DNA of 64,000 nt from Peterkaempfera sp044755465 (GTDB taxonomy: Bacteria > Actinomycetota > Actinomycetes > Streptomycetales > Streptomycetaceae): assembly GCF_044755465.1 (NCBI RefSeq), contig NZ_JBIVRB010000005.1, positions 257,165 to 321,164 on the forward strand, read 5' to 3'. Below, piece after piece: positions 24,981 through 33,230 of this stretch. Both the position numbers and the translations under genes were made by a program. A model generated the notes under the pieces. The model was not told where the DNA came from. It was given only the letters and a program-made list of their open reading frames with translations, and ran no database searches. Each line of letters starts with the position of its first letter. Within the stretch, counting starts at the first letter, position 1.

Positions 24981-25561
24981 GCGAAGTGGTGCACCTGGCC
25001 GGCCCCGGCATGCGCGAACCCGCCCTCGAAGAGCTGCTGGGCAAGGTCTCCCGGGGCGACCAGCAGGCGTACGAACGCCTCTACGACGCCGTCGCCGGGT
25101 CCGTCCTCGGGCTGGTGCGCCGGGTGCTGCGCGACCCGGCCCAGTCCGAGGAGGTGGCCCAGGAGGTGATGGTCGAGGTCTGGCGGTGCGCCGCCCGCTA
25201 CGACAGCGGCCGGGGCAGCGTGATGGCCTGGGTGATGACCCTCGCCCACCGCCGCGCGGTGGACCGGGTCCGCAGCGCGCAGGCGTCCGCCGACCGCGAC
25301 CGGCGGGCCGCCTCGATCGGCGTGGGACCGGCGTTCGACGAGGTCGCCGAGCAGGTGGAGACCCGGTTGGAGCGCGAGCAGGTGCGCCGCTGCCTGCGTA
25401 CGCTCACCCAGCTCCAGCGCGAGTCGGTCAACCTCGCCTACTACCGGGGCTGCACCTACCGCGAGGTCGCGGAACTGCTCGGCGTGCCGCTCGGCACCGT
25501 CAAGACCCGGCTGCGCGACGGCCTGATCCGACTCCGCGACTGCCTGGGGGTGACCGCGTGA
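24977..25561 (+). CDS. sigK: ECF RNA polymerase sigma factor SigK
   Basis: 194 residues from GTG 24977 after GGAGG. Sigma region 2 spans about residues 25-95 (RGDQQAYERLYDAVAG, SEEVAQEVMVEVWRCAARYD, WVMTLAHRRAVDRVRSAQA), and region 4 spans about 135-190 (TLTQLQRESVNLAYYRGCTY, EVAELLGVPLGTVKTRLRDG). The SigK assignment rests on the paired RskA-type anti-sigma gene downstream (GTGA overlap) and on the nearby cyclopropane synthase gene, an association also found at the mycobacterial sigK locus. It directs polymerase to a small regulon once RskA is inactivated. A SigK-like promoter precedes the operon. Confidence 0.9.
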   Translation: MSEVVHLAGPGMREPALEELLGKVSRGDQQAYERLYDAVAGSVLGLVRRVLRDPAQSEEVAQEVMVEVWRCAARYDSGRGSVMAWVMTLAHRRAVDRVRSAQASADRDRRAASIGVGPAFDEVAEQVETRLEREQVRRCLRTLTQLQRESVNLAYYRGCTYREVAELLGVPLGTVKTRLRDGLIRLRDCLGVTA

Positions 25562-26322
25562 AGACCGCGCCCGACCTGCACACCCTCACCGGCGCGTACG
25601 CCGTGCACGCCCTCACCGCCGAGGAGCGGGGCCGCTTCGAGGAGCACCTGGCCGACTGCGCCGCCTGCGGCCAGGAAGTACGCGAACTCCAGGCCGCCGC
25701 CGCCCGGCTCGCCGCCCCCGAGGCCGTCTCCCCGCCGCCGGAGCTCAAGCGGCGGGTGCTGGCCGAGATCGCCACCGTACGGCAGCTGCCGCCGCGGCTC
25801 GCCCCGGGCGACCCCGCCGGCCCGGCCGCGCCGCCGCCGCCCGCGCCGCACCGGCCGGCCCGGCTCCGGCCGCGCCTCGCCCTGGCGGCCTGCCTGGCCG
25901 GAGCGGTCGCCCTGGGCGCCGCCGCCTGGCAGTTCCACCGGGACGACGACCGGGCCCGCCGGACCACCGCCGAGGCACGGCAGGAGCAGCAGGACCTGGC
26001 CCGGCTGCTGACCGCACCGGACGCCCGCACCGCCACCACCCGGTCCGGCGGCGCCACCGCCGCCGTCGTCTGGTCCGCCGCCGCCGACCGGGCCGCCTTC
26101 CTGGCCAGCGGCCTGCGCCCGCTGCCGGCCGGCCAGGCGTACCAGCTCTGGTACGACGACTCCGGCACCATGCGGCCCGCCGGACTGCTGCCGCCCGGCG
26201 GTACCACCCGGCTGCTGGCGGGCCCGCTGCACGGCGCGGTCGGCGTCGGCGTCACCGTCGAACCGGCGGGCGGCTCCCCGCACCCGACCGGCTCCCCGGT
26301 GCTGCTGCTGGCCCTCCGCTGA
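25558..26322 (+). CDS. rskA: anti-sigma-K factor RskA
   Basis: 254 residues. The cytoplasmic N-terminus (about 1-75) is an anti-sigma domain with FEEHLADCAACGQEV, the HxxxCxxC zinc motif. A single membrane helix lies near residues 103-123 (LALAACLAGAVALGAAAW), and the extracytoplasmic C-terminus is the RskA/DUF domain with AYQLWYDDSGTMRPAG and a final GSPHPTGSPVLLLAL. It holds SigK at the membrane until regulated proteolysis releases it. Site-2 protease activity needed for that step could come from the M50 protein at 35.7 kb, though that is speculation. GTGA overlap with sigK ensures coupled synthesis. Confidence 0.93.
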   Translation: MKTAPDLHTLTGAYAVHALTAEERGRFEEHLADCAACGQEVRELQAAAARLAAPEAVSPPPELKRRVLAEIATVRQLPPRLAPGDPAGPAAPPPPAPHRPARLRPRLALAACLAGAVALGAAAWQFHRDDDRARRTTAEARQEQQDLARLLTAPDARTATTRSGGATAAVVWSAAADRAAFLASGLRPLPAGQAYQLWYDDSGTMRPAGLLPPGGTTRLLAGPLHGAVGVGVTVEPAGGSPHPTGSPVLLLALR

Positions 26323-26358
26323 CCGGGCGCCGGGCGGGTGGCGGGTCGGTCCCTGGGC

Positions 26359-27663
26359 TCAGGCCCTGGCCAGCAGCAGCTGCTGCACGTCCAGGTATCC
26401 GGTACGGAATCCGGCCTCCGAGTACGCGAGGTACAGCTCCCACATCCGGCGGAACACACCGTCGAAGCCCAGCGCCGCCACCTCCGCCCGCCGGGCGTCG
26501 AACCGCTCCCGCCACAGCCGGAGCGTCTCGGCGTAGTGCGGCCCGAAGCCGTCCCGGCGCAGCACCCGCAGCCGGGTGTGCGCCGCCGTCACCTGCTCCA
26601 CCGCCGCCACCGACGGTATGAGCCCGCCGGGGAAGACGTACTTGTGCATCCAGGTGTAGGTGTGCCGGGTGGCCAGCAGCCGGTCGTGCGCCATGGTGAT
26701 CGCCTGGAGGGCCGCCCGGCCGCCCGGCGCCAGCACCCGGTCGATGGTGCCGAAGTACGCGGGCCAGTACCGCTCCCCGACGGCCTCGATCATTTCCACG
26801 CTCAGCACCGCGTCGTACTCGCCCCCCACCGCGCGGTAGTCCTGGAGCCGCACCTCCACCCGGTCCGCCACCCCCGCCCGCGCCAGCTTGGCCCGGGTCA
26901 GCTCCCGCTGCTCGGCGGAGAGGGTCAGCGTGACCACGGTGGCCCCGCGCCGGGCGGCGCGCAGCGCCAACTCGCCCCAGCCGGAGCCGATCTCCAGCAC
27001 CCGGGTCCCCTCCCCGACCCCGGCCAGGTCGAGCAGCCGGTCGATCTTGCGGTGCTGGGCGGCCTCCAGCAGTTCCCAACGTGCCACCGGCACCCCGCCG
27101 TCCTCCTCGAACACGGCCGAGGAGTACGTCATCGACGGGTCCAGGAAGAGCGCGAACAGGTCGTTGGACAGGTCGTAGTGCCGCTGGATGTTGCGCCTGG
27201 CCCCGTCCGGCGTGTTGCGCTCGGCCACCGGCTGCGCGGCCACGTAGAAGCGGCGCAGCCACTGGAGGCCCGGCGGCACCAGCGTCTGCGGCGACCGGGC
27301 CAGTACGGTGAGCACCCCGGCCAGGTCCTCGGCGTCCCAGTCCCCGGCCTGGTACGCCTCCCCGAAGCCGATCAGGCCGCCGGTGCCCACCCGGCGGTGG
27401 AACGCCTCCGGCCGGTTCAGCCGCAGCACCGGCAGCCCCGGGTCCGGCGGCGGGTCCTGCGGCAGCCGTACGCCGAGCCCGGAGCGGCGCGCCACCCGGG
27501 TGAGCAGCGCCGCCGCCACCCGGGCCCGCACCCGCGAGCGCGGCACCCGCGCCACATCCGGCCACCGCTCGGCGTCGATCGGCTCGGGCGCCTCCGGGCT
27601 CCCGCCGCCGGGTCCGCCGTCCACCGCCGCATCGGTCGGCTGTCCTTCGATCGAGTGAGTCAC
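26359..27663 (-). CDS. SAM-dependent cyclopropane-fatty-acyl-phospholipid synthase family protein
   Basis: 434 residues from GTG 27663, behind a strong GGAGGAGAGGAG. The N-terminal helical region contains VGTGGLIGFGEAYQAGDWDA; the methyltransferase core has HYDLSNDLFALFLDPSMTYS, the SAM loop VLEIGSGWGELALRAARRG (about 219-237) and SVEMIEAVGERYW. These enzymes transfer a methylene or methyl group to double bonds of membrane lipid acyl chains. It is convergent with rskA. In mycobacteria a related gene (ufaA1) lies in the sigK locus, so control by SigK is likely. A possible CTTGCC-N16-TCGAAC promoter is located 30 bases upstream. Confidence 0.92.
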   Translation of the reverse strand: MTHSIEGQPTDAAVDGGPGGGSPEAPEPIDAERWPDVARVPRSRVRARVAAALLTRVARRSGLGVRLPQDPPPDPGLPVLRLNRPEAFHRRVGTGGLIGFGEAYQAGDWDAEDLAGVLTVLARSPQTLVPPGLQWLRRFYVAAQPVAERNTPDGARRNIQRHYDLSNDLFALFLDPSMTYSSAVFEEDGGVPVARWELLEAAQHRKIDRLLDLAGVGEGTRVLEIGSGWGELALRAARRGATVVTLTLSAEQRELTRAKLARAGVADRVEVRLQDYRAVGGEYDAVLSVEMIEAVGERYWPAYFGTIDRVLAPGGRAALQAITMAHDRLLATRHTYTWMHKYVFPGGLIPSVAAVEQVTAAHTRLRVLRRDGFGPHYAETLRLWRERFDARRAEVAALGFDGVFRRMWELYLAYSEAGFRTGYLDVQQLLLARA

Positions 27664-27972
27664 GGGTCTCCTCTCCTCCGGATGCACGGTCAGGTTCGAC
27701 CCTGCCCCCGTCCCTGGCAAGGCCATGCACCGCGCCGGCCGGCCGATCCCCGCCGTGCGGCCGGACCCGCCCGAAGGCCCGCCCGTCGAGCGAGGGATGA
27801 CGGCCGGTCATGGCGATGGCGGTACGGCTCGGGTGGCGCCCCGGGATCTGCTTCTCGGAGGGCTGAGAAATTTCACTCGTCTGCCGCGCATGGTGTGTTG
27901 AGCCCTGGGTAGGCGGGCGCCACTGGCCCGCGCGACCCCCGACGCGCAGGACATACCGAGGGAGGGACAGCA
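27664..27972. other. 309-base divergent spacer
   Basis: No gene is supported. It contains the SigK-like candidate for the minus-strand gene and a GGGTAG (27907-27912), like the -10 of SigB-type promoters, for the sigma gene on the plus strand; no matching -35 was found. Confidence 0.4.
27694..27721 (-). promoter_or_regulatory. candidate SigK-type promoter of the cyclopropane synthase gene
   Basis: On the minus strand CTTGCC (27721-27716) is followed after 16 bases by TCGAAC (27699-27694), 30 bases before the GTG. The -10 half matches SigK better than the -35 half. Confidence 0.3.
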
Positions 27973-27975
27973 GTG

Positions 27976-28902
27976 ATGAGGGTTGACTTCGCACCAGCAG
28001 CCGAGGCCCACGCCCCCGCCGAACCGAAGGCCGCCCCGCTCTACCCGGTGGCGGACGCCGCCGCGCCCGTCGTACTGCCCGACCTCCCCGACCTCCCCGA
28101 CCTCCCCGACATCCCGTCGGCACGCGACATCGCCACCGCCGACGCCCGCGCGCTGTCCAAGGTGCTCTTCCGGCGGATGGCCCAGTTGGAGGAGGGCACC
28201 CACGAGTACGCGTACGTCCGCAACACCCTGGTGGAGTTGAACCTCGCCCTGGTGCGGTTCGCGGCGGCCCGGTTCCGGACCCGCAGCGAGCCGATGGAGG
28301 ACATCGTCCAGGTCGGCACCATAGGGCTGATCAAGGCCATCGACCGGTTCGACATCGACCGGGGGCTGGAGTTCCCGACCTTCGCGCTGCCGACCGTGAT
28401 CGGTGAGATCAAGCGGTTCTTCCGCGACACCAGCTGGGCGGTGCATGTGCCGCGCCGGCTCCAGGAACTGCGGCTGGACCTCGCCAAGGCCAGCGACGAA
28501 CTGGCCTTCACCCTCGGCCGCGAGCCCACCTCCGCCGAACTGGCCGAGAGGCTCGGCATGCCGGAGCGGGACGTCTGCGAGGGCCTGGTCGCCTCCGCCG
28601 GGTACACCGCGTACTCGCTGGACGCCCAGAGCGACGACGACGAGACCGAGGGGTCCATCGCGGACCGGCTCGGCGAGGAGGACACCGGCCTGGAGGGCGT
28701 CCTCGACCATGAGGCCCTCAAGCCGCTGATCGCCGCGCTGCCCGACCGGGACCGGCGCATCCTCTCACTCCGCTTCGGCGCGGAGATGACGCAGTCCGAG
28801 ATCGGCGCGGAGCTGGGCATCTCCCAGATGCACGTCTCCCGGCTGCTCTCCCGCATCCTCGCCCGGCTCCGCGAGGGCATGGCCGGCACCGCCCCGGCGT
28901 AG
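27976..28902 (+). CDS. SigB/SigF/SigG-type stress or developmental sigma factor
   Basis: About 308 residues. GGAGGGA at 27961-27967 serves ATG 27976 (a GTG at 27973 is also possible). After a variable N-terminus with DLPDLPDLPDIP repeats, sigma regions follow: region 2 (RFRTRSEPMEDIVQVGTIGL, DRFDIDRGLEFPTFALPTVI), region 3 (HVPRRLQELRLDLAKASDEL) and region 4 (ALPDRDRRILSLRFGAEMTQ, EIGAELGISQMHVSRLLSRI). The absence of a long region 1.1 and the overall length place it in group 3 with SigB/SigF of Streptomyces. Such factors are held by RsbW-like anti-sigma proteins; none is adjacent, but two HATPase proteins occur in this window. Confidence 0.93.
   Translation: MRVDFAPAAEAHAPAEPKAAPLYPVADAAAPVVLPDLPDLPDLPDIPSARDIATADARALSKVLFRRMAQLEEGTHEYAYVRNTLVELNLALVRFAAARFRTRSEPMEDIVQVGTIGLIKAIDRFDIDRGLEFPTFALPTVIGEIKRFFRDTSWAVHVPRRLQELRLDLAKASDELAFTLGREPTSAELAERLGMPERDVCEGLVASAGYTAYSLDAQSDDDETEGSIADRLGEEDTGLEGVLDHEALKPLIAALPDRDRRILSLRFGAEMTQSEIGAELGISQMHVSRLLSRILARLREGMAGTAPA
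28081..28116. repeat. 9-base in-frame repeat in the sigma factor gene
   Basis: Three gacctcccc units followed by gacatcccg, encoding DLP-DLP-DLP-DIP in the variable N-terminus. Confidence 0.85.
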
Positions 28903-29006
28903 CCGCTGCCCCGGGGGCGCCGAGAACCACGCGAGAAACCCGGCACGGTCGTGAGCCGCAGTCGCAGCGGCAGCGGGTACCACCCGGTGCGGCTCTGCGG
29001 GTGACC

Positions 29007-29028
29007 GGGCGCGCAGTTCCCCGCGCCC
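29007..29028. terminator. conserved Streptomyces-type intergenic hairpin
   Basis: gggcgcg (29007-29013) pairs with cgcgccc (29022-29028) around cagttccc. The sequence gcgcagttccccgcgcccct is a familiar repeated intergenic element in Streptomyces genomes, here between convergent genes. Confidence 0.6.
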
Positions 29029-29058
29029 CTTGGGCGGTGCCCGAACCGGCGCCCCGGC

Positions 29059-29247
29059 TCAGCGCCGGACGGCGAACAGCGCGGCCGTGATCCCGGCCAG
29101 CGCCGTCCAGGCGACCCAGAGCCAGGCGTCGGCGCCGAAGGCCGCGCTGTACGCGCTGACCAGGACCAGGCAGCCGGTGGTGACCAGCAGCAGCCCCCGG
29201 GTCTGCCGGGTGCCGGGGTGGGGATCGCGCGGAGCGGATGATGCCAT
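29059..29247 (-). CDS. small two-helix membrane protein
   Basis: 62 residues from ATG 29247, following GGAGG. After a short hydrophilic N-terminus (SSAPRDPHPGTRQTRG) it has two hydrophobic segments, LLLVTTGCLVLVSAYSAAFG and WLWVAWTALAGITAALFAV, ending in VRR. It is therefore an integral membrane peptide with probably both ends inside. No family is recognised. The frame continues far upstream, but the ribosome site and hydropathy support this start. Confidence 0.7.
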   Translation of the reverse strand: MASSAPRDPHPGTRQTRGLLLVTTGCLVLVSAYSAAFGADAWLWVAWTALAGITAALFAVRR

Positions 29248-29303
29248 GGCGTGTCCTCCGAGTTCCGTGTCCGGACGGGCCGGGCCTGGTCGGCCCTGCG
29301 GCC

Positions 29304-29540
29304 CTACTGCTCCGCGGCGGCCTCCGCCCCGGGCGCCGCGTACTCGTACCGCCAGCGCCACCGCCCCCGCGCGTCGTGCTGCTTCACCCGGTGGTAGACC
29401 AGCGTGTCGGCGGGCCGGTCCAGATGGGCGGGCACCGGCACCCGGTAGACCTTGGGCACGTTGTTGAACGGGCTGAGCAGGATCGGCAGCACCCTGCCGT
29501 CCAACGGCCCGCCCACGAACTCGGTATCCGCACTCCTCAT
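29304..29540 (-). CDS. conserved small hypothetical protein
   Basis: 78 residues if begun at ATG 29540; a GTG at 29564 would add eight residues. The sequence contains TEFVGGPLDGRVLPILLSPF, VYRVPVPAHLDRP and a C-terminal RWRWRYEYAAPGAEAAAEQ. Short proteins with the FVGGPLDGR and VYRV segments are familiar in Streptomyces, without known function. No membrane segment or cofactor motif is visible. Confidence 0.65.
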   Translation of the reverse strand: MRSADTEFVGGPLDGRVLPILLSPFNNVPKVYRVPVPAHLDRPADTLVYHRVKQHDARGRWRWRYEYAAPGAEAAAEQ

Positions 29541-29823
29541 ACCCGCAAGCTTCGCACTCTTCACGGCCTTCGCCCAGCAGTCGGAGAGTCCTCACAGGCA
29601 CCCCTCGGTCACGGCGGCCCCACGGGGGTCCTATCCTGCTGAGTACGCCCACGGGGTATCCCGGGCCGCCGTGCCCCTCCAGGCCGGGGTGCCGGAGCCC
29701 GACGAGGGTGACCTGGCACAGTTTCCGCTCCCCGCACCGCTTCCGCTCCGTACCGTGGACCTTGGCAGCAGCCGGCCGGCGACCCTGTGCCGGGTCGGAC
29801 GGGATGCGCGGAGAAGGGTCTCG

Positions 29824-30528
29824 ATGGAAGCCAGAAGCAGCAGGTGGACGGGCTGGTTGCGGGGCCGGGCACGGGCCGGGGACTCCTTGGACGCCCGTGA
29901 CATGGCGGCCGCGACCCGCCTGGATCTGCTGCTGGGGGCGGTCCGCGCGGGCTTCCCGGTCGCGCCCGCCGCCCGCCCGTCCGGCTACCGCTGCTCCTGC
30001 GACCGGGTCGGCTGTCCGGCCCCGGCCCGGCACCCGGTCTCGTTCGCCTGGCAGACGCAGGCCACCACCGACACCGAGCAGATCGCCCGCTGGCTGGACC
30101 GCGACCCGCAGGCCAACTTCGTGACCGCCACCGGCCGCACCCATGACGTGCTGGACGTACCGGAGGCGGCGGGCCGGATCGCCCTGGAGCGGCTGATCGA
30201 CCAGGACGCGGCCGGTCCGGTCGCGGCCGGTGACGGGCGCTACCTGTTCTTCGCCGCCACCCGGGGCACCCCGATCGACGAGGACGAGTGGTGGCCGTGC
30301 GAGCTGGACAGCCACCCGGACACCCTGGAGGAGCACCCCGGCCTGCGCTGGCACTGCCGGGGGTCGTACGTCCTGCTGCCGCCCTCCGTGCTGCCCGACG
30401 ACTCGGTGGTGCGCTGGGTACGCGGCCCGGAGCACCCGCTGCCGGACCCGCTGCGGGTGCTCGACATGCTCACCGACGCCTGTACGACGGTCGGCGCGGT
30501 CGCCGAGGAGCAGTGGCGCATCGGCTGA
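29824..30528 (+). CDS. stand-alone bifunctional primase/polymerase-like protein
   Basis: 234 residues from ATG 29824 after GGAGAAGGG. It resembles the N-terminal primase-polymerase domain of plasmid and phage replication proteins: a helix LLLGAVRAGFPVAPAA, the cysteine cluster CSCDRVGCPAPARHP (about residues 56-70) and NFVTATGRTHDVLDVPEAAG (about 98-117), where the usual catalytic DxD appears as DVLDVP. There is no helicase domain. Such single-domain versions are chromosomal in many Streptomyces and not obviously linked to a mobile element. Activity is unproven and the active site looks partly changed. Confidence 0.75.
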   Translation: MEARSSRWTGWLRGRARAGDSLDARDMAAATRLDLLLGAVRAGFPVAPAARPSGYRCSCDRVGCPAPARHPVSFAWQTQATTDTEQIARWLDRDPQANFVTATGRTHDVLDVPEAAGRIALERLIDQDAAGPVAAGDGRYLFFAATRGTPIDEDEWWPCELDSHPDTLEEHPGLRWHCRGSYVLLPPSVLPDDSVVRWVRGPEHPLPDPLRVLDMLTDACTTVGAVAEEQWRIG

Positions 30529-30576
30529 CCCGCCGGTGGGGCCGCGCCGCCGCCGGCCGGCCCCACCGCACCGGCG

Positions 30577-31425
30577 CTACGGCAGGGTGAGGATCTCCGC
30601 GCCGCTGTCGGTCACCAGCAGGGTGTGCTCGAACTGGGCGGTGCGCTTGCGGTCCTTGGTGACCACCGTCCAGCCGTCGTCCCAGATCTCGTAGTCGTAG
30701 GTGCCGAGCGTCAGCATGGGCTCGATGGTGAAGGTCATCCCGGGCCGGATCACCTCGGTGGCGCGCGGGCTGTCGTAGTGCGGCACGATCAGCCCGGAGT
30801 GGAACGACGTGTTGATGCCGTGCCCGGTGAAGTCCCGCACCACGCCGTAGCCGAAGCGCTTGGCGTACGACTCGATGACCCGCCCGATGACGTTGATCTG
30901 CCGGCCCGGCCGCACCGCCTTGATCGCCCGGTCGAGCGACTCCCGGGTGCGCTCCACCAGCAGCCGGGACTCCTCGTCCACGTCACCGACCAGGTAGGTG
31001 GCGTTGAGGTCGCCGTGCACGCCGTGGATGTAGGCGGTGACGTCGAGGTTCACGATGTCGCCGTCGCGCATCACCGTGGAGTCGGGGATGCCGTGGCAGA
31101 TCACCTCGTTGAGCGAGGTGCAGATCGACTTGGGGAAGCCCCGGTAGCCCAGGTCGGAGGGGTAGGCGCCGTGGTCGCACATGTACTCGTGGGCGACCCG
31201 GTCCAGCTCGTCGGTGGTGACGCCGGGCGCGATGTGGGCCGCCGCCGCCTCCATGGCGCGGGCGGCGATGGCACCGGCCACCCGCATCTTCTCGATCGTC
31301 TCCGCGGTCTGCACCTCGGAGCCGGTGTACGGCTGCGGGCCGCGCTTGCCCACGTACTCCGGCCGGGCGATGCGGGCCGGGACGCTGCGGGTGGGGGAGA
31401 GCTTGCCGGGAACCAGGTGAGCCAT
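30577..31425 (-). CDS. map: methionine aminopeptidase, type I
   Basis: 282 residues. The five metal ligands of MetAP are present: aspartates in DIVNLDVTAYIHGVHGDLNA, histidine in FTGHGINTSF, and glutamates in FTIEPML and QFEHTLLVT. The N-terminal extension (about 40 residues, with SVPARIARPEYVGKRG) is typical of the longer actinobacterial MetAP. It removes the initiator methionine from nascent proteins. A -10-like TAGACT lies seven bases before the ATG and there is no Shine-Dalgarno sequence, so the mRNA may be leaderless. The gene is monocistronic as seen. Confidence 0.96.
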   Translation of the reverse strand: MAHLVPGKLSPTRSVPARIARPEYVGKRGPQPYTGSEVQTAETIEKMRVAGAIAARAMEAAAAHIAPGVTTDELDRVAHEYMCDHGAYPSDLGYRGFPKSICTSLNEVICHGIPDSTVMRDGDIVNLDVTAYIHGVHGDLNATYLVGDVDEESRLLVERTRESLDRAIKAVRPGRQINVIGRVIESYAKRFGYGVVRDFTGHGINTSFHSGLIVPHYDSPRATEVIRPGMTFTIEPMLTLGTYDYEIWDDGWTVVTKDRKRTAQFEHTLLVTDSGAEILTLP

Positions 31426-31432
31426 GCCCGCG

Positions 31433-31438
31433 AGTCTA
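31433..31438 (-). promoter_or_regulatory. -10 element of map, leaderless start likely
   Basis: TAGACT on the minus strand, seven bases before ATG 31425, would place the transcription start at or next to the start codon. Confidence 0.45.
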
Positions 31439-31552
31439 TCCGGCGCCCTCCGGTCGCCCCGGGGTGCCCGCCCGGAGTGCCCGCTCCGTCAGGGGGCATG
31501 ATCTGGACGGGAGGGCCGGGCAGCGCGGCCCCGGAGCAGCAGGAGGCGCGGA

Positions 31553-31780
31553 ATGCCGTTCGGACGCAAGCCGCAGGGGAAGCCCGGCGAGTGGTTCTAC
31601 TGCGTACAGCACCACAAGGTCGAGGAGGGCCCGGAGTGCCCGGCCCGCGACCGCCTCGGTCCGTACGCCAGCCGCGACGACGCCGAGCACGCGCTGCAGA
31701 CCGCCGCCGAGCGCAATCAGAAGTGGGACAAGGACCCGCGCTGGCACGACTCCCCGAACCCCGCCTCGGACGAGGAGTGA
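31553..31780 (+). CDS. small hypothetical protein
   Basis: 75 residues from ATG 31553, preceded by GGAGG. The sequence GEWFYCVQHHKVEEGPECPA and DRLGPYASRDDAEHALQTA gives a short protein with two cysteines and a histidine pair, possibly metal binding, and an SPOR-like YASRDDAEHAL end. Similar short proteins occur widely in Streptomyces. No function is known to me. It lies between map and the MFS gene, convergent with the latter. Confidence 0.75.
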   Translation: MPFGRKPQGKPGEWFYCVQHHKVEEGPECPARDRLGPYASRDDAEHALQTAAERNQKWDKDPRWHDSPNPASDEE

Positions 31781-31805
31781 CACCACCGCCCGAGCCGCCG
31801 CGCGG

Positions 31806-33167
31806 TCAGACCGCCACCGCCTCGCCCTCGTCCCGCGCCGCCCGATGGGCGGCGCGGACCTCGGCGACATGCGGGTCCGTCCGGGCGTCGTACGCCAGCA
31901 GCCGGGGCAGCGCCGCGACCAGCGCCGCCACGCCGACCACGCACATCAGCCCGCCGGACCACACCGACGCCCGCACCCCGAAGACGGCCGCCATGCCGCC
32001 GGCCCGCACCTGGCCGAGCTGCGGCCCGGCCGAGTAGCTGAGCAGTTCCACCCCGGCCAGCCGGCCGCGCAGCCCGTCCGGGATCGACTGGTTCCACATG
32101 GTGGAGCGCCCCAGGCCGCTGACCATGTCGGCGCCCCCGGCCAGCGCCAGGAAGAGCAGCACCAGCCAGACGTTCCCCACCAGCCCGGCGCCGGTGATCG
32201 CCGCGCCCCACAGCCCGGCCGCGATGATCACCATCCGGCCGTGCCGGTGCACCTGGGAGACCCAGCCGCTGGTCAGGGAGACCGCCAGCGAGCCGACCGA
32301 GGACGCCGCGTACATCAGGCCCAGCGCCCAGGACGCGTCCAGCCGGTCCGCGAGGAAGGGGAAGACCGCGTTGGGGAAGGCGAACAGCATCGCCACGATG
32401 TCCACCGCGTAGGTGCCCAGCAGCTCCTTGCGGCCCCACGCGTACCGCAGCCCCGCCGCGATGGCGCCCAGCGACGGCTTCTCGGCGCCGGTGGTCGGCG
32501 GCACCGCCCGCATCCGGGACAGCAGCAGCAGCGAGACCGCGAAGGTGGCCACGTCCAGCCCGTAGGCGACCTGGACGCCCGCCGTGGCGGCGATCACACC
32601 GGCCAGCGCGGGCCCGGCGATGGCGCCGACCTGGTAGCGCAGCGAGTTGAGCGCGGCGGCGGCGGGCAGCTGGTCGTGGGCGACGATCCGGGGCGTCAGC
32701 GCGTCCAGTGACGGCCGCTGGAGGCCGTCCAGCGCGGAGACCAGGCCGACGACCACATACACCGGCCAGAGCAGCGGCGTCGGCAGCAGCGCGTTGACCA
32801 GCAGCAGTACCGAGAGCAGCCCGAGCCCCGCCTCGGAGAGCAGCACCAGCAGGCGCCGGTCCAGCGCGTCCGCCAGCGCGCCGCCCCACAGCCCGAAGAC
32901 GATCATCGGGACCAGCTCCACCGCGCCGATCAGGCCGACCGCCAGCGAGGACCCGGTCAGCTCCTTGATCTGGAGCGGCACCGCCACATACGTCAGATAG
33001 CTGCCGAAGGCGCTGACCAGACCGGCGCTCCACAGCAGCCGGTAGTCCCGCGACGAACGCCAGGGCCCCAGGTCGGGGCGCACCCTGCGGGCCAGCGCCC
33101 GCAGTCGGCCGGGAGCGGGGCGTCCTGGCAGCTCAGCGCTGGGTCCGGTGGTCTGTTCGGGGGTCAC
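31806..33167 (-). CDS. MFS exporter, EntS-like
   Basis: 453 residues and about twelve helices. It begins YRLLWSAGLVSAFGSYLTYV and has the GLWGGALADALDRR loop motif, as in the EntS/MFS_3 group that includes enterobactin exporter EntS. Start GTG 33167. On the minus strand, an iron-box-like palindrome overlapping a -10-like TAGTAA lies about 45-65 bases upstream. This supports iron-regulated export, perhaps of a siderophore; that role is inferred. The upstream gene on the same strand ends within that box, so its promoter sits at the tail of its neighbour. Confidence 0.85.
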   Translation of the reverse strand: MTPEQTTGPSAELPGRPAPGRLRALARRVRPDLGPWRSSRDYRLLWSAGLVSAFGSYLTYVAVPLQIKELTGSSLAVGLIGAVELVPMIVFGLWGGALADALDRRLLVLLSEAGLGLLSVLLLVNALLPTPLLWPVYVVVGLVSALDGLQRPSLDALTPRIVAHDQLPAAAALNSLRYQVGAIAGPALAGVIAATAGVQVAYGLDVATFAVSLLLLSRMRAVPPTTGAEKPSLGAIAAGLRYAWGRKELLGTYAVDIVAMLFAFPNAVFPFLADRLDASWALGLMYAASSVGSLAVSLTSGWVSQVHRHGRMVIIAAGLWGAAITGAGLVGNVWLVLLFLALAGGADMVSGLGRSTMWNQSIPDGLRGRLAGVELLSYSAGPQLGQVRAGGMAAVFGVRASVWSGGLMCVVGVAALVAALPRLLAYDARTDPHVAEVRAAHRAARDEGEAVAV

Positions 33168-33210
33168 AAAGGGGCATCATGCGTGCTGGGTACGGCCGCG
33201 CGCAACCGAT

Positions 33211-33230
33211 TTACTAAGGTAACCCTTACC
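33211..33230 (-). promoter_or_regulatory. iron-box-like operator (DmdR1/IdeR type)
   Basis: taaggtaacccttacc contains the inverted halves AAGGTAA and TTACC/TTACCTT, as in actinobacterial iron boxes (TTAGGTTAGGCTAACCTAA). The match is partial. It overlaps the TAA stop (33228-33226) of the upstream gene. Confidence 0.45.
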
